This document shows positions 17,090 through 26,260 of a stretch of 64,000 nt of DNA, in pieces. Location of the stretch: positions 1 through 64,000 of the forward strand of contig PSRJ01000129.1 in the NCBI GenBank assembly GCA_003175985.1, given 5' to 3'. The position numbers were made by a program, and so were the translations under genes. The notes beneath the pieces were generated by a model, which saw nothing but the letters and a program-made list of their open reading frames with translations, made no database searches and was not told where the DNA came from. The stretch comes from Terriglobia bacterium. GTDB lineage: Bacteria; Acidobacteriota; Terriglobia; Bryobacterales; Bryobacteraceae. The first letter of the stretch is position 1. Every line of letters begins with the position of its first letter.

Positions 17090-18439
17090 GTGGAGCAGTT
17101 CGCGCTCGATTTTGAGCTGGCGCCGCAGCGGCGCATCTATACCGTCAGCGAGTTGAATGCCGAGATCCGCGCCGTGCTGGACGCGGAGTTCGGCGACATC
17201 TGGGTATCCGGCGAGATTTCGGGTAGCAAGCTGGCTTCCAGCGGGCATTACTATTTCACCCTCAAGGAGCGGGAAGCGCAGGTGCGCTGCGTGGCTTTTC
17301 GCTCCGCTCATCGCTATTGGAAAATCAAGCCGCAGGATGGATTAGCGGTGCTGGCCCGCGGCCGGCTCGACGTTTACGAAGCTCGCGGCGAGTATCAACT
17401 CCTCGTAGAGGTGCTGGAGCCGCAGGGATTCGGAGCCCTGCAACTGGCATTCGAACAATTAAAGAAAAAGCTCGCGGCCGAAGGCCTGTTTGCAGCCGAG
17501 AGGAAGCGGGCTTTGCCGCGTTTTCCACGGCGCATCGGAATTGTCACATCACCCCGCGGGGCAGTCATCGCCGATCTGATCCACATCCTCTCCCGGCGGT
17601 TCCCCGGATTGCACATCCGGCTGTTCCCCGCGCTGGTGCAGGGGGAAGGATCGGTGGAGGAAGTTTGCCGCGGGATTGAATACTTCAGCCGTACCCGGTG
17701 GGCCGACGTCGTAATCGTGGGCCGCGGCGGAGGGTCGCTCGAAGACCTGTGGACCTTCAATGAAGAAGCAGTGGCGCGCGCCATAGCGGCATGTGCTCCA
17801 CCCGTGATTTCCGCCGTGGGTCATGAGACCGATGTCACCATCGCGGATTTTGTCGCCGACCTGCGCGCTCCGACCCCCTCCGCCGCGGCCGAGCTGGCCG
17901 TTCCGCAGCGCCAGGATCTGCTCGAGCGGATCGCCATCGCCCAAACCAAGCTCGTCCAGGGCCTGCGCTACCGGCTGGCGATGCTGGAGCGGCGCTTGCG
18001 GCAGCAGGGAATCGAGCGGGCCCTCGGCCTGCTCCATCGCCGGATCGGGCGCGGCTTGCAGCGTATCGATGAGCAGGAATTTCGCATGCGCGAGCGGCTG
18101 CGTGTCACCATGGGCGCCAGGGAACGCGCTCGCGGCGGGCTGGAAGCGCGGCTGCGCCGTTTTGACATGCGCCCGAGACTGGCGGCCGACCGGCGCCGCA
18201 TGGAGATGGCCCAGGCGGCCGCCGGCCTCAGCATTCGCGGTGGATTAGCCAGGCGGCGCAGCGCCTTCGAGCAGCTTGCGGCGAAGCTCTCGCAGTTAAG
18301 CCCTCTGCGTATTCTCGAACGCGGCTACGCCATCGTCTCGAATGAATCGGGAATCTTGAAGGACGCCGGCGCCGCGCCGCGCGATTCCCACATCCACGTC
18401 CGGCTGGCACGCGGTGAATTGGACGCTACGGTGCAATAA
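17090..18439 (+). CDS. xseA: Exodeoxyribonuclease VII large subunit
   Basis: Large catalytic subunit of the ATP-independent single-strand exonuclease VII. Seen: 449 residues from GTG 17090. N-terminal OB-fold (IWVSGEISGSKLASSGHYYF), then GIVTSPRGAVIADLIHIL, VVIVGRGGGSLEDLWTFNEE and GHETDVTIADFVADLRAPTP, the conserved catalytic-core blocks, followed by a long Arg-rich coiled-coil region (about 270-400) and a C-terminal RILERGYAIV segment. Length matches the Escherichia coli enzyme. The small subunit XseB is not next door; a TonB receptor gene follows. Confidence 0.97.
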   Translation: MEQFALDFELAPQRRIYTVSELNAEIRAVLDAEFGDIWVSGEISGSKLASSGHYYFTLKEREAQVRCVAFRSAHRYWKIKPQDGLAVLARGRLDVYEARGEYQLLVEVLEPQGFGALQLAFEQLKKKLAAEGLFAAERKRALPRFPRRIGIVTSPRGAVIADLIHILSRRFPGLHIRLFPALVQGEGSVEEVCRGIEYFSRTRWADVVIVGRGGGSLEDLWTFNEEAVARAIAACAPPVISAVGHETDVTIADFVADLRAPTPSAAAELAVPQRQDLLERIAIAQTKLVQGLRYRLAMLERRLRQQGIERALGLLHRRIGRGLQRIDEQEFRMRERLRVTMGARERARGGLEARLRRFDMRPRLAADRRRMEMAQAAAGLSIRGGLARRRSAFEQLAAKLSQLSPLRILERGYAIVSNESGILKDAGAAPRDSHIHVRLARGELDATVQ

Positions 18440-18492
18440 TCCACGTGGACTGTGCCGGGATTTATAATAAGCGGCGTTACGGGGGTTCTTTC

Positions 18493-21400
18493 ATGAAACG
18501 GCCAAGTCTGCTGTTCGTTTTGATGATCTGGCTTCCCGCCATTCTTTCGGGCCAGGCTCAGGTCAGTTCCGGCGATCTCACCGGCACCATCCTGGATGCC
18601 AAAGGCGCCGCAATTCGCGGCGCACGCGTCACAGCTTCCGCTCCCGAGCGCGGGCTCTCGCGGAGCGTGCAATCCGGCGAATTGGGCGATTACCGGATCC
18701 CCCTGTTGCCGCCCGGCGCTTACCGTGTACGCGCCGAGGCTCCGGGATTCAGCACTCGCGTTACCGAAGGCGTGGCGGTGCAGGTGGGTGAGACCGTCAC
18801 GCTCAATATCCAACTGGAAGTAGGCGCCGTAACCACGGAGGTGACGGTGGCGGCGGAGACGCCCGTCATCGAACCGCAGCGCACACAGCAGGCCAGCACC
18901 ATCGAATTCCAGCGCATCGAGAACCTCCCCATCAATCGGCGGAACTATCTGGATTTCGCGCTGCTTTCGCCCGGCGTCGTGGAGACCAATGATCTGGTCG
19001 ACAGCACGGATTATCGTGTCGTCCAGACGCCCCAGTCGGGCGTGAGTTTCGGCGCCGGGAACGGCCGCGGAAACAACTTCACCATCGATGGCGTGGAGAA
19101 CTATTACAACTCCGGCGGTGTGCGGCCCTCGGTGAGCCAGGAGGTCGTGCAGGAGTTCCAGATCAACCGCAACAGCGTTACCGCCGAGTTTGGCAATTCA
19201 TTTGGCGGCACGATCAACATCATCAGCCGCTCCGGTTCCAATGAAGTGCACGGCGACGTTTTCGGGTTCCTGCGGCATCGCGATATCCAGGCGAGAAACT
19301 TCTTCGATCCCGCGAAATCGGCCTTCACGCGCGCGCAGTATGGGGCTACGGCGGGTGGCCCCATAGCCCGCGACAAGACCTTTTTCTTCGCCGGTTTCGA
19401 GCGCCTCGACCGCCACGAATCGTCCTTCGTCCCGATCCTCCAGGATCGTTCGTCTTTCTCCTCGCTGACGCAGTCGCAGCAGCAATTGGCCAACTTCTTC
19501 GCGCAGGCGCCTGTGCCCTCGCTACAAGTGCTCGCCCCGCTGATGCGGCGCTACCTGACCACCACCAACTTCCCCGCCACGCTTGCGCTGTTCAACAACA
19601 ACAGCGGCGTCTTTCCCTTTTCCGAATTCAGCAACCAGGTATCGGCGCGGGTCGACCATCATTTCAGCCCGAACAACAACTTTTTCATCCGGACCAGTTT
19701 TACCGACGGCCGCAACCAGAACATTCAGGTCGGCGCGCTGGTGGGATTCAACCGGGGCCGCAGCCTCAGTGTTTGGGATGGGACCGTGATGGTAAGCAAC
19801 ACCCAGATCCTCAACCCGCAGTGGATCAGCGAAACCCGGCTGATGTTCAATTACGACAAGCTGTCCGTCATTCCCACCGACCCCTACGGGCCCGATATCA
19901 CCATCTCCGGCTACGGTTCGTTCGGCCGCGAGATCTTTCTTCCCTCCACCAGCTACGAGCGCCACCTGCAGTTCCAGCAGAATATCCAGCACACCACCGG
20001 CCGCCACAACCTCAAAGCGGGCTTCGATGCGAATCCCACGCGCGACCATGCCGTTTCCGAGACGTTCTTCGGCGGCCGCTTCGCATTCGGAGCGCAGGTG
20101 CCCCTGGGAGCGTTGCTGCCGCTTCTTTCGGGTGATCCGAACGCGACCACCGCGGTAGCCACGGCGCTGACCGCGCTCGGGCAGCAGGCGCTCATTCCCA
20201 ATCTGAGCCAGCCGATTACGGCGCTGCAAGCCTACAACCTGGGATTGCCGACGCTTTACCAGCAAGGCTTCGGCGACCCGAACTGGATCGCCTGGTTTAA
20301 GCGCTTCGGCTTCTTCGTCCAGGACGATTGGAAGATCACGCCGCGCTTCACCTTGAACCTGGGCGCGCGTTATGACGTGGAAGGCGAGCCTTCGCCTCTC
20401 AACACCGATACCAACAATATCGCTCCCCGCATCGGCTTTGCCTGGAGCCCGTTCGCCAACGGTAAAACGATTCTGCGAGGAGGATATGGCCTCTACTACG
20501 CCCAGATCAATGCGCAGATCGCGAATCTGCCCGCGGCGTTGAATGGCATCGCCATCGCGCAGATTGCCATCACGCCGCTCGGGATTCCGGGGCTCCTGAA
20601 TCCACGAACCGGACAGCCGCTCACTTCTTTCGACGTGTATCAGACGCTGCTGGCGCAAGGAGTCATCGGCCATCGCACGATCACCGTTCAGGATCTGGCG
20701 CAATTCAATTTGCATCCCGGCCCGAACGCCGCTGGCCAGGTGTTATTCGGCATCACGAAGGATTACGTCAACCCATACGCCCAGCAGGCCAGTTTCGAAG
20801 TGGAGCATGCGTTCGGCAGCGTGGCCTTTTCGGCGGGCTACGAGTTCAATCGCGGCATGCGCCTGCCCCGCATTCTCGACCGGAACATTTTCTACACAGG
20901 CAGAACCGCGAGCGGCCAACCCACTTTCGGGTTTTACCGGCCGGCGGTTCTCCAGAATAACATCGAGGAATCCACCGCGAGTTCGTTCTATCATGCGCTG
21001 ATGCTGCAGGCATCCAAACGGTTCAGTCATCATGTCTCGGTGAACGCGAATTACACCTTCAGCAAAATGATTGACGACGTCACCGACTTCAACAGCGACT
21101 TCGAGCCGCAGGATCAGCTCAACGCCCGCGCCGACCGTGCGCTTTCCAGCTTTGACCAGAGGCACCGGTTCGTGCTTTCGGCGGTTCTCGAATCGCCTGC
21201 CAAGGACAAGTGGCTGCGCGGTTTTACACTCGCGCCGATCATTCAGGCAAGCGCAGGCAGGCCCTTCAACATTCTGACGGGGTTCGACAACTTCGGCGAC
21301 AATCACCCCACCACCCACCGGCCCTTTGGAGCCGGCCGCAATATCGGCCAGGGCCCCGATTTCTTTACATGGGATCTTCGTTTGGCGCGCCGCTTCCCGT

Positions 21401-21621
21401 TTAGCATGGATGGCCGCCGCAACGTGGAATTCACGGCAGAAGGCTTCAACATGTTGAACCATACGAATTTCAAGAGCGTGAATAACACCGTAGGCACGCT
21501 CAGCCTGGCCGCGCTGCCCCGCCCGATTGCGGGCCACGCCGGTGTGCCGACCGAGCCTCTGGCATTCACTTCCGCCTTCGACCCGCGGCAGTTCCAGTTT
21601 GGGCTAAAAATCAATTTCTAA
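18493..21621 (+). CDS. Oar-like TonB-dependent receptor with carboxypeptidase-regulatory domain
   Basis: A 1042-residue outer-membrane protein. Seen: signal peptide from ATG 18493 (MKRPSLLFVLMIWLPAILSG); an N-terminal beta-sandwich (QVSSGDLTGTILDAKGAAIR, YRIPLLPPGAYRVRAEAPGF, about 25-110); a plug domain with RIENLPINRRNYLDFALLSP and FTIDGVENYYNSG; a long beta-barrel with Tyr/Phe-rich strands; and a C-terminal strand ending FGLKINF. This is the acidobacterial SusC/Oar style of receptor; the substrate is unknown. A TATAAT hexamer at 18463-18468 may be its -10 box. Confidence 0.88.
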   Translation: MKRPSLLFVLMIWLPAILSGQAQVSSGDLTGTILDAKGAAIRGARVTASAPERGLSRSVQSGELGDYRIPLLPPGAYRVRAEAPGFSTRVTEGVAVQVGETVTLNIQLEVGAVTTEVTVAAETPVIEPQRTQQASTIEFQRIENLPINRRNYLDFALLSPGVVETNDLVDSTDYRVVQTPQSGVSFGAGNGRGNNFTIDGVENYYNSGGVRPSVSQEVVQEFQINRNSVTAEFGNSFGGTINIISRSGSNEVHGDVFGFLRHRDIQARNFFDPAKSAFTRAQYGATAGGPIARDKTFFFAGFERLDRHESSFVPILQDRSSFSSLTQSQQQLANFFAQAPVPSLQVLAPLMRRYLTTTNFPATLALFNNNSGVFPFSEFSNQVSARVDHHFSPNNNFFIRTSFTDGRNQNIQVGALVGFNRGRSLSVWDGTVMVSNTQILNPQWISETRLMFNYDKLSVIPTDPYGPDITISGYGSFGREIFLPSTSYERHLQFQQNIQHTTGRHNLKAGFDANPTRDHAVSETFFGGRFAFGAQVPLGALLPLLSGDPNATTAVATALTALGQQALIPNLSQPITALQAYNLGLPTLYQQGFGDPNWIAWFKRFGFFVQDDWKITPRFTLNLGARYDVEGEPSPLNTDTNNIAPRIGFAWSPFANGKTILRGGYGLYYAQINAQIANLPAALNGIAIAQIAITPLGIPGLLNPRTGQPLTSFDVYQTLLAQGVIGHRTITVQDLAQFNLHPGPNAAGQVLFGITKDYVNPYAQQASFEVEHAFGSVAFSAGYEFNRGMRLPRILDRNIFYTGRTASGQPTFGFYRPAVLQNNIEESTASSFYHALMLQASKRFSHHVSVNANYTFSKMIDDVTDFNSDFEPQDQLNARADRALSSFDQRHRFVLSAVLESPAKDKWLRGFTLAPIIQASAGRPFNILTGFDNFGDNHPTTHRPFGAGRNIGQGPDFFTWDLRLARRFPFSMDGRRNVEFTAEGFNMLNHTNFKSVNNTVGTLSLAALPRPIAGHAGVPTEPLAFTSAFDPRQFQFGLKINF

Positions 21622-21623
21622 CC

Positions 21624-21905
21624 ATGGAACACATCGACACCTGGATCGAGCAGTACGAGCGTAGCCACCAGCATCCTCTGAACCGCGCCTGCCACAAAGT
21701 AGGAATCCCGGCGATCGCCCTTTCGATTGCGATGGCGCCGGTTCTGCTTGCCAAGCCGCGCTGGTGGCGTGTTCCCGCGGCTCTGTTCGCCGGCGGATGG
21801 GCGCTGCAGTTCCTGGGACACGCCATTGAAGGCAAGCCGCCGGAATTTTTGCGCGATCGCCGCTTCCTGTTCGTCGGGCTGCGCTGGTGGCTGCGCGATC
21901 TCTGA
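21624..21905 (+). CDS. DUF962/Mpo1-like membrane protein
   Basis: A 93-residue protein starting 2 bases after the TonB receptor stop. Seen: WIEQYERSHQHPLNRACHKVG at the N-terminus, two hydrophobic segments, and LQFLGHAIEGKPPEFL near the end. The His-x-P-x-N-x3-H and H-x-x-EG-x-P patterns are those of the Mpo1/DUF962 family, whose yeast member is an iron(II)-dependent dioxygenase acting on 2-hydroxy fatty acids. It is at the short end for the family but carries both histidine blocks. Enzymatic role in bacteria is inferred. Confidence 0.8.
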   Translation: MEHIDTWIEQYERSHQHPLNRACHKVGIPAIALSIAMAPVLLAKPRWWRVPAALFAGGWALQFLGHAIEGKPPEFLRDRRFLFVGLRWWLRDL

Positions 21906-21951
21906 ACGTTTGCGATACAATCTCATCCGAATCACGTAAGGAGATACTCGC

Positions 21952-23571
21952 ATGACCTCACGGCGCACATTCCTCAAGCACGGCACGATTCTGCTCGCGG
22001 CCCCGGTGAGTGGTATCTGGAATCGCGCATATGCCGCCGATCCCACCTACGTCACCGCGGAAACGGGTTTCGGCAAAGTTCGCGGTGTGGACGTGCAGGG
22101 GATCAAAGTCTTCAAGGGCATTCCGTACGGCGCCTCGACGGCCGGGAAAAACCGCTTCATGCCGCCCGCCAATCCCGCGGCCTGGACCGGTGTGCGGGAC
22201 GCGCTGCACTATGGCCCGAGCGCGCCCCAGAGCAATCCCGCGGTTCCCCGAACCAGTAACAACTCCGTGGCCGGGGAGGCTCTTCCGGGGGAAGGCGAGG
22301 ACTGCCTCGTGCTCAATGTCTGGACGCCCGCCGTGGGCGATGGCCGCAAACGTCCCGTGATGTTCTGGTGCCACGGCGGCGGCTTTGCCACCGGTTCCGG
22401 CTCGGCGCCCGGATATGACGGCGCCAACCTGGCCCGCCGCGGCGACGTGGTGGTTGTGACTGTGAATCACCGCTTGAACGTCCTGGGATTCACCGATCTG
22501 GTGGAATTCGGCGGCGCCGACTTTGGGCAGTCGGGCGATGCTGGCATGCTCGACATCGTCCAGGCGCTGCGCTGGGTGCGCGACAACATCTCGCGCTTCG
22601 GCGGCGATCCCAACACGGTCATGATCTTCGGCCAATCCGGCGGCGGGCGCAAGGTCGGCACGCTACTCGCGATGCCTTCCGCGAAGGGCCTCTTCCACCG
22701 GGCGGTGATCGAAAGCGGACCGACCATTAAACTGGTGGACCTCGACACGGCCGCCAAAGTAGCCGGACGCCTCCTCACCAAACTGGACCTCAAAAAGACG
22801 CAAGTACGCGAACTGCAAAACCTCCCCGTGGAGAAGATCATGGCGGCGTACTTTGACGTGCTGAAGGATATGGCCGGCATCGATCAGATGACTGCCGGCT
22901 TCTCGCCCGCAGTGGACGGCAAGGCCGTGCCGCAACACCCGTTCCATCCTGCCGCCTCGGCGGTTTCCACGGACGTGCCGCTGATGCTGGGCCACACACG
23001 CACGGAATTGACACTGCAAAGCGACGAGGCCGCCTTCTCGCTCGATGAGAACGGCATGCGCAGCCGCATCCAGAACCTGCTGGGCGAGAGCGCGCCTCAA
23101 GTGATCGACGTGTACCGCAAAGCCAATCCGAAGGCGCCGGCTTCGGAACTCTATTTCCTGATCGCCAGCGACCAACGCTACGGCGCGCCGATCATGAAAA
23201 TCGCGGAACGCCGCGCGGCTCTCGGCAAAGCGCCGGTTTATTTGTACTACTTCACCTGGGAAACGCCCGTGCAGGGCGGCCGGCTGAAATCACCGCACAC
23301 GATCGAAATTCCATTCGCATTCGACAACGTCAAGATCTCCGCGCGGCTTACGGGCGGCGGCCCGGAAGCCATGGCGCTGGCCGATAGAGTCAGCGACGCC
23401 TGGATCGCTTTCGCACGCACGGGCGATCCCAACACGGCGAAGCTTCCGCGCTGGCCGGCATTCAATCCGCAAGACCGCCCGACGATGGTCATCAACAATG
23501 CGAGCAAAGTGGAAAAAGACCCGATCCGTGAACAGCGTGTGGCGATGTGGCGCGCGCTCAGTTTGGCGTAA
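21952..23571 (+). CDS. Type-B carboxylesterase with twin-arginine-like signal
   Basis: A 539-residue exported alpha/beta-hydrolase. Seen: SRRTFLKHGTILLAAPVSG, a twin-arginine signal; FKGIPYG (54-60); EDCLVLNVWTP (116-126); oxyanion loop HGGGF (141-145); nucleophile Ser229 in IFGQSGGG, where most relatives have GESAGG; GHTRTE supplying the acid; and KSPHTIEIPFAF with the catalytic His. All triad elements are present. GGAG lies in the leader before ATG 21952. Substrate unknown; the neighbouring TonB receptor suggests catabolism of imported esters (inference). Confidence 0.92.
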   Translation: MTSRRTFLKHGTILLAAPVSGIWNRAYAADPTYVTAETGFGKVRGVDVQGIKVFKGIPYGASTAGKNRFMPPANPAAWTGVRDALHYGPSAPQSNPAVPRTSNNSVAGEALPGEGEDCLVLNVWTPAVGDGRKRPVMFWCHGGGFATGSGSAPGYDGANLARRGDVVVVTVNHRLNVLGFTDLVEFGGADFGQSGDAGMLDIVQALRWVRDNISRFGGDPNTVMIFGQSGGGRKVGTLLAMPSAKGLFHRAVIESGPTIKLVDLDTAAKVAGRLLTKLDLKKTQVRELQNLPVEKIMAAYFDVLKDMAGIDQMTAGFSPAVDGKAVPQHPFHPAASAVSTDVPLMLGHTRTELTLQSDEAAFSLDENGMRSRIQNLLGESAPQVIDVYRKANPKAPASELYFLIASDQRYGAPIMKIAERRAALGKAPVYLYYFTWETPVQGGRLKSPHTIEIPFAFDNVKISARLTGGGPEAMALADRVSDAWIAFARTGDPNTAKLPRWPAFNPQDRPTMVINNASKVEKDPIREQRVAMWRALSLA

Positions 23572-23604
23572 CTGATTACGTCAAGAATACTTGAAGTCGT
23601 GATT

Positions 23605-23632
23605 AGAGCCTTCAGCGGTCAGCTTTCAGCCT
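23605..23632 (+). repeat. Three TCAGC heptads at the 3' side of the four-helix-bundle gene
   Basis: TCAGC occurs at 23612, 23619 and 23626, an exact 7-base period (TCAGCGG TCAGCTT TCAGCCT). The stop codon of the minus-strand gene lies inside the outermost unit. The inverse array (GCTGANN, period 7) lies at the other end of the gene, so the two arrays form an inverted pair around the coding sequence. Confidence 0.7.
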
Positions 23633-23971
23633 TTGAAACAGTGCAGTGAGCATGCGTTTCAGCTCGATCGTGCGCTGCGACAGTTCCGCGTGCTCCTTTG
23701 GCTTGATGAGCTTCAGGTCCTTCGCGAGCAGCAGGTGATACTCCAACTTGCTCGCCGATCCCATTGCAATCGAGCAAAAGCGGGCAAATTCGGCATCGCC
23801 ATTCCTCCCGCATCCCTCGGCGAGATTGGCCGGAATCGAAGCACTGCATCGCCGCAGTTGACTGGTCAGCCCGTACAGTTGTTCCCGCGGAAAAGCGGTC
23901 GTGGTCTGGTACACCGCCAAAGTCAATTGGTGGGACTTCTGCCAGACCTTCAATTCATGGAAATCCTTCAC
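23612..23971 (-). CDS. Four-helix-bundle protein (23S rRNA intervening-sequence protein family)
   Basis: A 119-residue protein. Start: the family normally begins at KDFHELKVWQKSH, and GTG 23971 gives exactly that; the open frame upstream to 24022 is repeat DNA. Seen: LKVWQKSHQLTLAVYQTT, LTSQLRRCSASIPANLAEGC, EFARFCSIAMGSASKLEYHL and a last amphipathic helix with LSQRTIELKRMLTALFQRL. Known: relatives are encoded inside 23S rRNA insertions in some bacteria and as free-standing genes in many others; function is unresolved. Heptad repeats flank both ends. Confidence 0.88.
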   Translation of the reverse strand: MKDFHELKVWQKSHQLTLAVYQTTTAFPREQLYGLTSQLRRCSASIPANLAEGCGRNGDAEFARFCSIAMGSASKLEYHLLLAKDLKLIKPKEHAELSQRTIELKRMLTALFQRLKADR

Positions 23972-23978
23972 GGCCGTG

Positions 23979-23999
23979 GCTGACTGCTGAGCGCTGACT
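23979..23999 (+). repeat. Three GCTGA heptads at the 5' side of the four-helix-bundle gene
   Basis: GCTGA occurs at 23979, 23986 and 23993 with a strict 7-base period, the reverse complement of the TCAGC array at 23612-23632. The array ends 8 bases before the GTG start (in the direction of transcription). Confidence 0.7.
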
Positions 24000-24069
24000 G
24001 CTTCCCAGTTCAGTCTATGCACACAGTGCTATTCTGGGAAACCAATTCTCAAGTTCTGGGGACTCGAAT

Positions 24070-26076
24070 CTAGCGCAACACGTCGCTGGCTTCCGCTTCG
24101 CGCACCAGGCGGTCGGCATCGTCCGGCAGAAGGAAGCGCTGCTCCACTAGCCTCTTGGCGGCCGTTTGCACCTGTGCCACGTAGCCGGCGTGATCGTGGT
24201 AGCGCTCCTCCAGGGAGGGGCGCGGATCGCCCGCCGCCGCGCGCTCGGTTTTCGTTTTGGCGAATGGGATATAACCACCAACGAGTCCACAGTTCCGGCC
24301 TTTGGAATAGCCTTCCGCGAACACATTCCAGCCGACATAGGTGCCGAGCGGCGCCTGGTGCAGCACGCTGGCTACGCCCGATGTCTCGTTGCCGTCCGCA
24401 TCGACTTTTGGAACGAGGCTGATCATCACTTGCTTGACCACCGGCGGCTCCATCGAGATCGCTCCCGAGAGATCGTTGTAGCGGAATGACCTGCCGAAAT
24501 CGTAATCGTAGAACGGGTTGATATTCCCGTCGGGCAGCGGCACGCCCGAAATAATCGGAAATCCCAAAGCGGCCTGCGTCGGCAAAGTTAACTGGCTCTG
24601 ATCCAGCCGCGGATATTGGCTGGGCGGCGGCGGCGTGCCCTTCGCCACCCAATCGACCAGCGCTACCATAAGCGCGCGCAACGTGTCCGACGAGGGATTC
24701 GGATTGGCTGGTAGTTCACACCGGTTCGGCGGACGAGGTGTCGCCGTGCTGAAGCCACCGGGACCGCCGCCGTGTGTTACGCCCGGGAAATAATACCGGC
24801 GCACGTTGGGCGGCAGCGGAATATCCCTGTCGGCGCGCGTACCCACCAGGTTCGGCGAAGCGCGCAAATCCCAGAACTCCGAGGAGCCGAACGTTTCCAC
24901 GACCTTCGGACACGTCCCGCTGGCGCTGCACCGGTCCAGCAGCCCGCCCCGCGGCCGGCCGCGCACTTCATCGGTATAGTCGCTCCACCATAAGACTCCG
25001 TCGCTGCCCGGTTCGTACAGTCCGGCGGCGCCGCCCGGAGCCGCGAAGCGGAGATTCATCGCCAGTTGGCGCACGGCGATATTCGGATTCATGCCTTCGA
25101 AGACGATGCGGCCTGCTTCATCCTGGTTAAAGCCGAGGTGCACCAGTGTGCGCAGAAAGTTGCCCGACTGCGAATTGCCCCAGGCCGCCGCGAACTCCAT
25201 CTTCCGCGGCAGTTCGCTCGCGTCACCGCTTTTGAAATAGGCGTTCAGATCACGCGTGGCCGCGAAGCCGATGCCCAGCACCTGCGGATCTTTGGCGGTG
25301 TAGACCAACTCATAGAGGTATGCCGGATTGAAGCCGCCCTTGATGCAGACCTTGCCCGGATCGGGAGTCCCCGGGAAGGGGCTCTTGCTGCAATCGGCGA
25401 ATGACCAATCGGTGGCGCGAATCGGAAACAGCGCGCTGCCATCGTACGCCCGCCGCGTCAGGGTAGCCTTGGTGGTATCCAGGCTCAGCGGCTGCGGATG
25501 CGCCGTCCGTCCGATCAGGATGGGGAGCGTGCTGGTGTTCGCCGGCATATCGCTGAACTGGGCCAGCACGGGGCCGGTAATGCTGGTTCCGTCTTCGTTT
25601 TTCGCAACAGGCACGGTGATCGTCTGCAGGGTGTCGGCTGGAGCCAGGTCGCCCTGCCACCCGCTAGTGAGCACCACATGGCCGCGCTTCAGGTAATCGG
25701 CGATCGCGCCGGGATTGTTGGATGCGCGAGCCACCGCGGAATTTCCGCGGTTTGGCACCTCGTAAAGCAGAACGCCGCTGGCTTTGCCAAGATCGAGCGG
25801 CTTGATCAGCACGAACGTGGCGCTATACTCCACCATCCCGCGCGCATTGCGCGGAGCCAGTTGGAGGTCAGTGATGATCGCGTTGAGCGGCGCCTTGGGA
25901 TCGAGTTCGCCGTAGGCGCGGCCGATCAACCGCTCATAGCGCCCGGTTTCTCCGAACGATTGCCCCTGATAGGCGGGCGACTCCCTCCGCTCGATCACGA
26001 TCTTTGAGATTCGCGCCTGGGCCGCAGTTACCGACAGCAGCACACTCGCCAGGCCAGCCAGCAGAATTCGTTTCAT
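24070..26076 (-). CDS. Secreted alpha/beta-hydrolase-domain protein
   Basis: A 668-residue exported protein. ATG 26076 gives a clean signal peptide, MKRILLAGLASVLLSVTAAQA. Further upstream the open frame is non-coding. Seen: KIVIERRESPAYQGQSFGETG and YERLIGRAYGELDP near the N-terminus; VLLYEVPNRGNSAV; GWQGDLAPAD; and a hydrolase core with AAAWGNSQSGNFLRTLVHLG in the nucleophile-elbow position (G-x-S-x-S/G) and VTHGGG further on. This matches large secreted proteins annotated as alpha/beta hydrolase domain-containing in Acidobacteria and Proteobacteria. Substrate not identified. Divergent from the 26261 gene. Confidence 0.75.
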   Translation of the reverse strand: MKRILLAGLASVLLSVTAAQARISKIVIERRESPAYQGQSFGETGRYERLIGRAYGELDPKAPLNAIITDLQLAPRNARGMVEYSATFVLIKPLDLGKASGVLLYEVPNRGNSAVARASNNPGAIADYLKRGHVVLTSGWQGDLAPADTLQTITVPVAKNEDGTSITGPVLAQFSDMPANTSTLPILIGRTAHPQPLSLDTTKATLTRRAYDGSALFPIRATDWSFADCSKSPFPGTPDPGKVCIKGGFNPAYLYELVYTAKDPQVLGIGFAATRDLNAYFKSGDASELPRKMEFAAAWGNSQSGNFLRTLVHLGFNQDEAGRIVFEGMNPNIAVRQLAMNLRFAAPGGAAGLYEPGSDGVLWWSDYTDEVRGRPRGGLLDRCSASGTCPKVVETFGSSEFWDLRASPNLVGTRADRDIPLPPNVRRYYFPGVTHGGGPGGFSTATPRPPNRCELPANPNPSSDTLRALMVALVDWVAKGTPPPPSQYPRLDQSQLTLPTQAALGFPIISGVPLPDGNINPFYDYDFGRSFRYNDLSGAISMEPPVVKQVMISLVPKVDADGNETSGVASVLHQAPLGTYVGWNVFAEGYSKGRNCGLVGGYIPFAKTKTERAAAGDPRPSLEERYHDHAGYVAQVQTAAKRLVEQRFLLPDDADRLVREAEASDVLR

Positions 26077-26260
26077 GTTTCCGTACATTACTGCAACCCA
26101 GGCGGAAACACAACCGGCCCGACTTCTGGTTGGCCTCGGCATCGAGGGCGGCCAGCACCTCGGAGGTTGCTGGTCACGCGAGTGCGGCGCCCTCGCCGGC
26201 CCGCCCGCGCATGAGTAAGGCGGACCAGGTGATGCGACCTTCTTCCTGTATACTGCGGAC

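Noticed and set aside
19522-20715. 397-codon antisense frame within the first TonB receptor
   Set aside because: No start signal or family; the forward strand encodes a complete receptor.
23581-23594. TCAAG-AATA-CTTGA palindrome as terminator
   Set aside because: Only five pairs, no T-run; too weak to call between convergent genes.
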